Below are positions 23,403 to 30,733 of a stretch of DNA of 64,000 bases, in pieces. Source of the stretch: Paracoccus sulfuroxidans (GTDB lineage: Bacteria; Pseudomonadota; Alphaproteobacteria; Rhodobacterales; Rhodobacteraceae); assembly GCF_007830335.1 (NCBI RefSeq), contig NZ_VLKU01000011.1, forward strand, positions 1-64,000, written 5' to 3'. Numbering within the stretch: the first letter of the stretch is position 1; every line of letters begins with the position of its first letter. The notes beneath the pieces were generated by a model. That model saw nothing but the letters and a program-made list of their open reading frames with translations, did no database searches and had not been told where the DNA came from. The position numbers and the translations under genes were made by a program.

Positions 23403-24266
23403 TCACGCCGCTCCATGCGCAGCGCGGTTTCGTAAGGTTTGAACGTGGCGACCCAACTTTCCATCGCGTGCAAGCGCAACGAACTGACTCACAGAAAGCC
23501 AAAAGACGTTAGGAGACGACAGGCGACGCTTCTCCGGCGGCTCTTGCTCGGTCAGGAGGAAGCCACAGCCAACGCCAGTGGATTGCATGAACTCTATTAA
23601 TTTTTGCTCGACTCGCCTAGCACCAGAAACATCAAGCCGCGTTTTTATTTCAATGACTGCAGGATCGAAGAGCTCAGCATCTTGCGACCCAAGCCACATA
23701 AGGATGTCAGGTCGATAGGTTGCGTCTCCACCTCTCGGCTCGATAATCGCGCCGCCTCCAATTGCTACAATCGCCTCGTAGACTTGCGCCTCCAACTGGG
23801 AGTGGAAGATCTGTTTCGGCACGGCAGGCTCTTTCGGCTCAATAGAGTTAAATAAAGCCGGTCGACCTCTTTCAAAAACTGTCTCGTGGGGCGTCGAAAG
23901 AAATGCGTCCAAATGGAAGGACAGAGCTGCCTTCTCGGTGAGCTTCACATCGACGAAGGTAAGTATCGATCGGGCGACCCTGCCAACACGCTTGCTTGTC
24001 GCAATTGCAAATACGGCCTTGCCCAATCCTTCTGCGAGCCCAAGCTCGTAGAGTACTCGCTGATCGTTCTGTGATCCATCAAGAATAGCAATTACGAAAT
24101 CGGATCTCTGGATCGTTAATGCGTAACGTGTCCCAAAGGGCGTGTCATCTGACCAATTCCACGCAATACGCCGCTCGCCTAGCAGGATTGGCAGCACACC
24201 TAGATCCATGCCGTATGGCGCGGATATGAAACACCGAGAATATCGCTGAGATGAACTGACTGCCAT
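23403..24266 (-). CDS. TIR-like domain fused to a PD-(D/E)XK nuclease domain
   Basis: A 287-residue protein from ATG 24266 (a GTG nine codons upstream at 24293 is possible). Residues about 9-125 look like a TIR or nucleotide-binding TIR-like fold: RCFISAPYG strand, SDFVIAILDGSQ, and VLYELGLAEGLGKAVFAI, whose Glu74 sits where NAD-cleaving TIR-like enzymes have their catalytic Glu. Residues about 155-287 form a second module with RPDILMW (Asp187) and VIEIKTR (Glu206, Lys208), the PD-(D/E)XK pattern. It is followed without a gap by a second PD-(D/E)XK nuclease gene. I know no named defence system with exactly this pair, so function is inferred as abortive defence or nucleotide-triggered DNA cleavage. 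Confidence 0.72.
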   Translation of the reverse strand: MAVSSSQRYSRCFISAPYGMDLGVLPILLGERRIAWNWSDDTPFGTRYALTIQRSDFVIAILDGSQNDQRVLYELGLAEGLGKAVFAIATSKRVGRVARSILTFVDVKLTEKAALSFHLDAFLSTPHETVFERGRPALFNSIEPKEPAVPKQIFHSQLEAQVYEAIVAIGGGAIIEPRGGDATYRPDILMWLGSQDAELFDPAVIEIKTRLDVSGARRVEQKLIEFMQSTGVGCGFLLTEQEPPEKRRLSSPNVFWLSVSQFVALARDGKLGRHVQTLRNRAAHGAA

Positions 24267-24293
24267 GATCTCGAATATAACCTGTCGTTTCAC

Positions 24294-24596
24294 GTTCGCC
24301 TAGGGCTTCCTCGCCACAGCAGCGAGTTTCACTGCGCTGCTCCCGAGCGGCGGCTCTTGCGAGCGCAAACTTGCCGCGGCGAGCTCACTGAAAAGACCGC
24401 CTGGGCCGAAATGGTCATCTCCGCGCTTATCGTGCGATCTGGACTGCCGTCATCGTGACTTGCGCGTCCGCTGCTCCTCGATGACGGCCAATCATGGGGC
24501 GGAGGTTCACGTTCACAGACAAAGAACGACAATACTTACCCGAGTGAGCTCCAATTATTGGGACGCGGCATCTGACACGCCGTCATGCCCGACTAG
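24294..24596. other. Intergenic region between the TIR-like operon and IS5
   Basis: About 300 bases with no supportable gene. It should contain the promoter for the leftward TIR-like/nuclease operon. I see several short GC-rich palindromic words (for example around 24315-24360) but no clear terminator or operator. Confidence 0.4.
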
Positions 24597-25445
24597 GTCG
24601 TGTTGACAAAAGGGATTCCTCTGGCAGTCGTCCTATGATTCAACTTCATCTCTACGTGGGAGATGAACTTGGCACGCAACTTGATATCCGACGATGAGTG
24701 GACCTTCTTCGAGGGCTTCATTCGTGCCGTCCGGCGCCCGAACGGGCGGAAACCTGCGGACCATCGTCTTGTCCTGGATGGAATTTTCTGGATCGCAAGG
24801 ACTGGTGCGCCATGGCGTGATCTGCCCGAAGAGTTTGGCAAGTGGTCCTCGGTCTACCGTCAGTTCCGCCGCTGGACTTTGGCGGGACTGTGGGAGGATA
24901 TCCTGGATGCGCTGAACCACGCTGGGATCGCGCCAGACAAGCTCCAGATGGTTGATAGCACTGTGATCCGCGCTCATCATCATGCGGCGGGCGCAAAAGG
25001 GGGACTCCGAAAGAGGCTCTTGGCCGTTCGAGAGGTGGGTTCTCGACCAAGATCCATCTCCGGGTCAACGGCGCAGGCCTCCCGATGGGGACCGAGATCA
25101 CGCCGGGGCAAGAGTCCGATTACACCGGCTACGACCTGGTGATGGCTGACAATCTTCCACAGCCCGCCGTTCTGGTCGCCGACAGGGGCTATGACTCTGA
25201 TAAAATTCGGGAAGACATCGAGAGCCGCAACGCCCTGCCCATGATACCGATGCGAAAGAACAGAAGGGTGCGCAAGGCTGTCGACATGACCATCTACACC
25301 CTGCGCAACATGGTCGAGCGCTGCTTCAACAAGCTGAAAAACAGCCGCCGCATGGCAACCCGCTACGACAAAACCACCGAAAGCTTCCTCGGCTTCGTCG
25401 ACGTCGCCTGCATCAGGCTCTGGCGCCGCCATTTGTCAACATGAC
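24597..25445 (+). mobile_element. IS5-family insertion sequence, apparently complete (849 bp)
   Basis: The ends are inverted repeats: GTCGTGTTGACAAA at 24597 and, reversed at 25432-25445, GTCATGTTGACAAA. Each end is flanked by CTAG (24593-24596 and 25446-25449), consistent with a 4-base target duplication. The single transposase is split into two frames joined by a -1 slippery site, as in the IS427 subgroup of IS5. No internal stop or deletion is seen, so the element may be active. It sits between the TIR-like operon and the right-hand long direct repeat. Confidence 0.88.
24663..25444 (+). CDS. IS5-family transposase, OrfA-OrfB joined by -1 frameshift
   Basis: OrfA (24663-25142) begins MNLARNLISDDEW and carries the DUF4096-like N-terminal region and the first catalytic Asp in MVDSTVIRAHHH. 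At 24995-25001 the phase is A AAA GGG within AAAAGGGGG, a -1 slippery site; after the slip the frame reads TPKEALGRSRGGFSTKIHLR and then MGTEITPGQ on to the stop at 25444. OrfB supplies the second Asp in VADRGYDSD and the Glu in MVERCFNKLKNSRR. The fused product of about 260 residues would be a complete DDE transposase. Unshifted OrfA ends in an unrelated tail after AKGGL. Confidence 0.88.
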
Positions 25446-25539
25446 CTAGGCATGGCACCCATCGCCAAGCTCCCTAATATGAGCTGAGATCGAGCTTGGT
25501 GGCGGAGCAGTCACCCAGCGATGCCGCACTTCCGTCAAA

Positions 25540-25793
25540 CGGCTCTCCGCCCACTCCGGCCATCGAGCTAACGCGTCGTTGTGGGCCTGTCTGACTGCCG
25601 CTAGCGGATCTTGCAATGACGAGGTCGGGATCGCTTTGGTCGGACCGCTTACTGGTCATTTCCGCAGAGAGTTGCTGCAGAACTCGAATGCATCCCAGTG
25701 ATCTGCTTGGCAATCCTCATGTGCCGACGCGGGCGATTGATGCCCAATGGACAGAAAGTTGTCACAAATGGACAACTCGCATGTCACCGGACA
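25540..25793 (+). repeat. Right copy of the direct repeat, next to tRNA-Lys
   Basis: Homologous to 17698-17965 in direct orientation; the core 25675-25753 differs from the left copy at two of 79 positions. It contains two ATGGACA units 21 bases apart (25747, 25768) where the left copy has three. The repeat ends 12 bases before the CCA end of tRNA-Lys, on the 3' side of the tRNA, the side where integrative elements insert. No copy of the tRNA 3' end was seen elsewhere in the window and no integrase gene is present. Confidence 0.78.
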
Positions 25794-25804
25794 CATCTGA
25801 TAAG

Positions 25805-25880
25805 TGGTGAGCCCAACAGGATTCGAACCTGTGACCCACTGATTAAAAGTCAGTTGCTCTACCAACTGAGCTATGGGCCC
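25805..25880 (-). tRNA. tRNA-Lys (anticodon UUU)
   Basis: The minus strand from 25880 to 25805 folds as a standard 76-base tRNA with encoded CCA. The acceptor stem pairs GGGCCCA with TGGGCTC (one G-T pair), the D arm is GCTC-AGTTGGTA-GAGC, the anticodon loop CTTTTAA carries TTT, and the T loop is TTCGAATC. It is transcribed toward the accessory region, so the island abuts its 3' end, a common integration target. Confidence 0.96.
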
Positions 25881-25976
25881 ACTTCTTGAGGGGCTGAGTA
25901 GTTTCCTTGGCTGGGAGGGTCAAGCGGAAAAATACTGCCTCTGGAAGAATCTTTCCGGCAGGAGTATTCCGCCCGC

Positions 25977-26792
25977 ATGGCAAGCAAGATGACAAACGGC
26001 CTCGCGTTCATGAAAATGCATGGGCTCGGCAATGACTTCGTGGTGATCGACCTGCGCAGCGGGGGCGAGCGGCCCGATGCTTCCACGGTGGCGGCCATTG
26101 CGGACCGGCATCGGGGGGTGGGTTTTGACCAGCTCGCGCTGATCGAGCCGGGCGAAAACGCCGATGCGCGGCTGACGTTTTACAACGCCGATGGCTCGCT
26201 TTCGGCGGCCTGCGGCAATGCCACGCGCTGCATCGCGCGTTATCTGATGGATGAAAGCGGCGCGACCAATCTGCGCCTCGCGACCGATCACGCCGTTCTT
26301 GTGGCCGAAGAGGCCGGGCAGGGGCTGACACGGGTGAACATGGGGCCGCCGGTGCTGGACTGGGCCCGCATCCCGCTGGCGCGTGACGTGGATACGCTGC
26401 ATCTGCCGGTCGCGGGCGATCCGGTCGCGACCGGCATGGGCAACCCGCATATGACCTTCTTTGTTCCGGACGCCGCTGCGGTCGATCTGGCCAGTTTCGG
26501 CCCTGAACATGAACACCACCCGCTTTACCCCCAGCGGACGAATGTCGAGGTGGTGCAGATCCTCTCGCGCGATGAGATCCTGCTGCGCATCTGGGAACGC
26601 GGCACCGGACCGACGCTGGCCTCGGGGTCGTGCTCTTGCGCGGCGGCGGTTGCGGCGGCGCGGCGTGGCCTGACCGAGCGGCGCGTCAAGGTCAACGTGC
26701 CCGGCGGCCAGCTTGAGATCGACTGGCGCGACGATGGTGTCTGGATGACGGCCGAGACCGCCTATGTCTTTGACGGGGTGTGGCGGGGATGA
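25977..26792 (+). CDS. dapF: Diaminopimelate epimerase family protein
   Basis: A 271-residue protein of the DapF fold, which converts LL- to meso-diaminopimelate for lysine and peptidoglycan synthesis. The N-terminal motif MKMHGLGNDFVV and the first catalytic cysteine (Cys79 in AACGNATRC) are clear, as is WERGTGPTLASGS. At the position of the second catalytic Cys (ACGSGAC in E. coli) this protein has Ser216 (ASGSCSC), with cysteines at 219 and 221. The family call is secure; whether this copy is fully active depends on that region. AGGAG lies 12 bases before the ATG. It overlaps mtaB by four bases. Confidence 0.9.
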   Translation: MASKMTNGLAFMKMHGLGNDFVVIDLRSGGERPDASTVAAIADRHRGVGFDQLALIEPGENADARLTFYNADGSLSAACGNATRCIARYLMDESGATNLRLATDHAVLVAEEAGQGLTRVNMGPPVLDWARIPLARDVDTLHLPVAGDPVATGMGNPHMTFFVPDAAAVDLASFGPEHEHHPLYPQRTNVEVVQILSRDEILLRIWERGTGPTLASGSCSCAAAVAAARRGLTERRVKVNVPGGQLEIDWRDDGVWMTAETAYVFDGVWRG

Positions 26793-28048
26793 CGGGGAAG
26801 GCGCCCATCTTTGCGACCCTCGGCTGCAGGCTCAACGCCTATGAATCCGAGGCAATGCGCGAAATGGCCGAAACGGCCGGGCTGCAGGGCGCGGTCATCG
26901 TGAACACCTGCGCGGTCACCGCCGAGGCGGTGCGCAAGGCGCGTCAGGAAATCCGCCGCCTGGCCCGCGAAAATCCGGGCGCGCCGGTCATTGTCACCGG
27001 CTGCGCTGCCCAGACCGAACCCGAGACCTTCGCCGCCATGGCCGAGGTCACGCAGGTCATCGGCAATCATGAAAAGATGCTGCCCGAGACCTGGCAGCGC
27101 CTGCAGGCCCCCGACCTGATTGGCCAGACCGAGAAGGTGCAGGTCGACGACATCATGTCGGTGAAGGAAACGGCAGGCCATCTGATCGACGGTTTCGGCC
27201 GCCATCGCGCCTATGTGCAGGTGCAGAACGGCTGCGATCACCGCTGCACCTTCTGCATCATCCCCTATGGCCGCGGCAATTCGCGCTCGGTGCCGGCGGG
27301 CGTGGTCGTCGACCAGATCAAGCGCCTCAGGGATCGCGGCTTCAACGAGGTCGTGCTGACCGGCGTTGATCTGACCTCCTGGGGGGCGGATCTGCCAGGG
27401 ACGCCGCGTCTGGGCGATCTGGTCATGCGCATCTTGCGGCTGGTGCCGGATCTGCCGCGCCTGCGGATCAGCAGCATCGACAGCATCGAGGCGGATGAGA
27501 ACCTGATGCTGGCGATCGCCAGTGAGCCTCGGCTGATGCCGCATCTGCATCTCAGCCTGCAGGCGGGCGACGACATGATCCTGAAGCGGATGAAGCGCCG
27601 CCATCTGCGCGATGATGCCATCCGTTTCTGCGAGGATGCGCGCAAGCTGCGTCCCGGCATCGTCTTCGGTGCCGATATCATCGCCGGTTTCCCGACCGAG
27701 ACCGAAGAGATGTTCGCGAACTCCCTGAAGCTGGTCGAGGATTGCGGCCTGACCTTCCTGCATGTCTTCCCCTATTCGGCCCGCAAGGGCACGCCCGCCG
27801 CGCGGATGCCGCGCGTCGAGGGCGCGGCGATCAAAGAGCGCGCGGCCCGGCTGCGGGCTGCGGGCGATCTGGCCCTGACGCAGCATCTTCAGGCGCAAGT
27901 CGGGACGACGCGCCTTGTGCTGACCGAAGGCCCGCGACTGGCCCGGACCGAGCATTTCACCGAGGTTTCCTTCGACCGCGACATGCCGGAAGGCAGCCTG
28001 ATCGAGGTGGCCATCACCGGCCACGCGCAGGGCAGGCTGGTGGCCTGA
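26789..28048 (+). CDS. mtaB: tRNA (N6-threonylcarbamoyladenosine(37)-C2)-methylthiotransferase
   Basis: A 419-residue radical-SAM methylthiotransferase that adds a methylthio group to t6A37 of tRNAs reading ANN codons. The N-terminal UPF0004 domain shows the three cluster-binding cysteines (LGCRLNAYES, NTCAVT, VTGCAAQ), the radical SAM site is NGCDHRCTFCIIPYGRG, and the C-terminus has a TRAM-like region. The ATG at 26789 overlaps the dapF stop (ATGA). The dapF-mtaB pairing is common in Rhodobacterales. Confidence 0.93.
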   Translation: MTGKAPIFATLGCRLNAYESEAMREMAETAGLQGAVIVNTCAVTAEAVRKARQEIRRLARENPGAPVIVTGCAAQTEPETFAAMAEVTQVIGNHEKMLPETWQRLQAPDLIGQTEKVQVDDIMSVKETAGHLIDGFGRHRAYVQVQNGCDHRCTFCIIPYGRGNSRSVPAGVVVDQIKRLRDRGFNEVVLTGVDLTSWGADLPGTPRLGDLVMRILRLVPDLPRLRISSIDSIEADENLMLAIASEPRLMPHLHLSLQAGDDMILKRMKRRHLRDDAIRFCEDARKLRPGIVFGADIIAGFPTETEEMFANSLKLVEDCGLTFLHVFPYSARKGTPAARMPRVEGAAIKERAARLRAAGDLALTQHLQAQVGTTRLVLTEGPRLARTEHFTEVSFDRDMPEGSLIEVAITGHAQGRLVA

Positions 28049-28049
28049 G

Positions 28050-28622
28050 ATGCATCCGAACCCCATCTATCGCAACCGGCCTGACGATCAGAATATGGCA
28101 TTTGCGTTGCAGAAGGGGTTTGGCGCGCTGACCGTCGCCGCCCAGCCTTATCCGCTGGTCGCCCATGTGCCCTTTGTCCCTTGCGAGGGCGGGGTCGAGT
28201 TTCATCTGGTCCGCTCGAACCCCGTGGCGCGGGCGATGCCTGCGCAAGGCGTGCTGATCGTCGAAGGACCCGAGGGCTATATCTCGCCCGACTGGTACGG
28301 GATGACCGATCAGGTGCCGACCTGGAACTATGTGGCGGTGCATCTGCGGGGGCGGATCCAGCCCGCAGAGGATCTGCGGGGGCATCTTGACCGGCTCTCG
28401 GCGCATTTTGAACAGCGCCTGCTGCCGAAACCGCCATGGACGGCGGCGAAGATGGACCCGGAGGCGCTGGCGCGGATGATGCGGATGATCCTGCCCTTCC
28501 GCCTGCTGGTGGATGAGATCGACGGCACGTGGAAATTCTCGCAGAACAAGCCCGATGAGGCGCGTCTGGCGGCTGCCGATCACGTCTCGCCCGAGCTTGC
28601 CCGGCTGATGCGTCAGGGCTGA
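28050..28622 (+). CDS. PaiB-family FMN-binding negative transcriptional regulator-like protein
   Basis: A 190-residue protein of the PaiB family: it begins MHPNPIYRNRPDDQNMAF, has PLVAHVPFVP and the conserved SPDWYGMTDQVPTWNYVAVH, followed by a helical C-terminus with WKFSQNKP. These are split-barrel FMN-binding proteins; Bacillus PaiB was described as a repressor of sporulation and protease genes, but the role in proteobacteria is not settled. It starts two bases after the mtaB stop and is probably in the same transcript. Confidence 0.85.
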   Translation: MHPNPIYRNRPDDQNMAFALQKGFGALTVAAQPYPLVAHVPFVPCEGGVEFHLVRSNPVARAMPAQGVLIVEGPEGYISPDWYGMTDQVPTWNYVAVHLRGRIQPAEDLRGHLDRLSAHFEQRLLPKPPWTAAKMDPEALARMMRMILPFRLLVDEIDGTWKFSQNKPDEARLAAADHVSPELARLMRQG

Positions 28623-28691
28623 GGCCCCGGTCAGGGGTTGTCGACCAAGATCGCCCTTGCCGCCTGCCGGATGCGGGCCTAGCCTGCCGTC

Positions 28692-29609
28692 ATGACCTTG
28701 CTATTCACTCATCCCTCGGGCTTTGACCATGTCACGCCCCCCGGCCACCCCGAACAGGTGGCGCGTCTGGAATCCGTGCTGAACGCCCTCAAGGGCCTTG
28801 ATCTGGACTGGCGCGAGGCCACCATGGCCGAGGATTCCGAAATCCTGCGCTGCCACCCGGCCTCTTATCTGGAAAGCCTGCGCGCGCGTGTGCCGGAAAG
28901 CGGCTGGACGATGCTGGACAGCGACACGCATCTGGGGCCGGAAAGCCTTGATGCGGCGCTGCATGCCGTCGGCGCGGTCAATGATGCGGTCGATGCGGTG
29001 CTGGCGGGGCAGGCGCCCAATGCCTTTGTCGCGATGCGCCCGCCGGGCCACCATGCCGAGCGCGCCAAGCCCATGGGCTTTTGCATCTTCGGCTCGGTCG
29101 CGATTGCGGCCAAGCGGGCGCTGGACCATCACGGGCTGGACCGCGTGGCCGTGCTGGATTTCGACGTCCATCACGGCAATGGCACGCAAGACCTGCTCTG
29201 GGATGAAAAGCGCGCCTTCTTTGCCTCGACTCACCAGATGCCGCTTTATCCCGGCACGGGCCGCATGGATGAGACCGGCGCGCATGGGCAGATCATGAAC
29301 GTGCCGCTGGCCCCCGAAAGTGGCGGGGCCGAGGCGCGTGCCGCCTGGCGGCGCATCTGCGGTCAGGTCGAGGCGTTCCGCCCGCAACTGGTTCTGATTT
29401 CGGCCGGATTCGACGCCCATGCCGATGATCCGCTGGCCTCGCTGAACTGGCAGGAGAGCGATTTCACCGCCATCACCCGGATGATCTGCGACGCCGCGCT
29501 GACATGTTCGGCGCCGGTGGTATCGGCGCTGGAAGGGGGATATGATCTTGCCGCCCTGGGTCGCAGCGCGCGTGCCCATGTCGAAGCATTGAGGGAGACG
29601 GCGGCATGA
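28692..29609 (+). CDS. Histone deacetylase superfamily (acetylpolyamine/acetoin-type) amidohydrolase
   Basis: A 305-residue zinc amidohydrolase of the bacterial HDAC-like family. The active-site motifs are RPPGHHAE (paired His), DFDVHHGNGTQ (zinc Asp and His) and ISAGFDAHADDP (second zinc Asp), with GGYDLAAL near the C-terminus. Bacterial members deacetylate acetylpolyamines or similar small amides. Its stop overlaps the xseB start by four bases, making it first in an HDAC-xseB-ispA-dxs run. Confidence 0.88.
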   Translation: MTLLFTHPSGFDHVTPPGHPEQVARLESVLNALKGLDLDWREATMAEDSEILRCHPASYLESLRARVPESGWTMLDSDTHLGPESLDAALHAVGAVNDAVDAVLAGQAPNAFVAMRPPGHHAERAKPMGFCIFGSVAIAAKRALDHHGLDRVAVLDFDVHHGNGTQDLLWDEKRAFFASTHQMPLYPGTGRMDETGAHGQIMNVPLAPESGGAEARAAWRRICGQVEAFRPQLVLISAGFDAHADDPLASLNWQESDFTAITRMICDAALTCSAPVVSALEGGYDLAALGRSARAHVEALRETAA

Positions 29610-29842
29610 CCGAGATCAGCAAGATGTCCTTTGAGGACGCGATGAAAGAGCTAGAGGCCACCGTCAGCAAGCTTGAGCATGGCGACGCCACCCTTGAGGA
29701 TTCGATCAAGCTTTACGAACGCGGCGCCGCCCTGCGCGCTCATTGCGATGAGGTGCTCAAGCGCGCCGAAGAGCGGGTCGAGAAAATCACGCTGGCCGCC
29801 AATGGCCAGCCCAATGGCACGGTTCCGGTCGAGGGCCTGTGA
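29606..29842 (+). CDS. xseB: Exodeoxyribonuclease VII small subunit
   Basis: A 78-residue, almost entirely helical protein with the XseB hallmark MSFEDAMKELEATVSKLEHG and LEDSIKLYERG. The small subunit binds XseA in a large complex that degrades single-stranded DNA to oligonucleotides. Start overlaps the preceding stop; its own TGA overlaps the ispA ATG (TGATG). The xseB-ispA-dxs order is widespread in proteobacteria. Confidence 0.94.
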   Translation: MTEISKMSFEDAMKELEATVSKLEHGDATLEDSIKLYERGAALRAHCDEVLKRAEERVEKITLAANGQPNGTVPVEGL

Positions 29843-30705
29843 TGCAGGAGCGCTTTGATGAGGTGAAGGCGCTGGTCTCGCAGGCGCTGGAAGCCGCTAT
29901 GGCGTCGTTGCCTGACAGCGATGTGGCCGATGCGATGCGCTATGCCTGTATCGGCGGCAAGCGGGTGCGCGCCTTTCTGGTGATAGAATCGGCCCGCCTG
30001 CACGGCATCAGCGATGACGCGGCCCTGCCGGTCGCCGTCGCGGTTGAGGCGCTGCACGCCTATAGCCTTGTCCATGACGACCTGCCCGCGATGGACAACG
30101 ACGATCTGCGGCGCGGTCTGCCGACCGTGCATATCCAGTGGTCCGATGCGACCGCCATTCTGGCGGGTGACGCGCTTCAGGCGCTGGCCTTCGGCCTTTT
30201 GGCCGATGACGCCATCGGCTCGGCCGAGGTGCGGGTCGATCTGCTGCGCGCCTTCTCGGAGGCGGTGGGCGCGCGGGGGATGGTCTGGGGGCAGGCCATG
30301 GACATCGCCGCCGAAACCGCCGTCGAGCCTTTGGACATCGTCGCCATCAAGCGGCTGCAGAACGCCAAGACCGGCGCGCTGATCCAGTTCTCGGCCATGG
30401 CAGGTGCGATCATGGCGGGCGAGGACCCCGCCGCGATGCAGGATTACGCCCGTCATCTGGGCCTGGCCTTCCAGATCACCGATGACGTACTGGACGTGAC
30501 CGGCGACGAGGATCTGGCCGGCAAGCGCGTCGGCAAGGATGTCGAGGCCGGCAAGGCCACCTTCGTCTCGCTGCTGGGGCTTGAGGGCGCGCGCGAGAAG
30601 GCCCGCAAGCTGTCCCGCAGCGCCGAGGCCGCGTTGGAAGGTTATGGTGAGGACGCAGGAAACTTGCAGCAGCTTGCGCGTTTCGTTATCGAGCGGGACG
30701 CCTGA
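29842..30705 (+). CDS. ispA: Farnesyl/geranyl diphosphate synthase
   Basis: A 287-residue trans-prenyltransferase that condenses IPP with DMAPP and GPP to make farnesyl diphosphate. The first aspartate-rich motif is [16 protein letters not shown], the second is [13 protein letters not shown]; the Lys and Arg that bind IPP are in IGGKRVRA. The two residues before the first motif region (YSL) fit a short-chain (C15) product. I used ATG 29842, which overlaps xseB as TGATG; a GTG one codon upstream is also open. It supplies precursors for ubiquinone, carotenoid and undecaprenyl synthesis. Confidence 0.93.
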   Translation: MQERFDEVKALVSQALEAAMASLPDSDVADAMRYACIGGKRVRAFLVIESARLHGISDDAALPVAVAVEALHAYSLVHDDLPAMDNDDLRRGLPTVHIQWSDATAILAGDALQALAFGLLADDAIGSAEVRVDLLRAFSEAVGARGMVWGQAMDIAAETAVEPLDIVAIKRLQNAKTGALIQFSAMAGAIMAGEDPAAMQDYARHLGLAFQITDDVLDVTGDEDLAGKRVGKDVEAGKATFVSLLGLEGAREKARKLSRSAEAALEGYGEDAGNLQQLARFVIERDA

Positions 30706-30733
30706 AGCCCGCCCGCAACAGAGGGGCAAGCCA

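Noticed and set aside
25616..25889. Short frames running into the tRNA-Lys gene
   Set aside because: They read through the tRNA on the wrong strand; the tRNA structure explains the sequence.
30539..30733. An N-terminal extension of dxs by 65 codons
   Set aside because: It overlaps the 3' part of ispA, has no family similarity, and TTG 30734 with GAGGGG upstream gives the normal DXS length.
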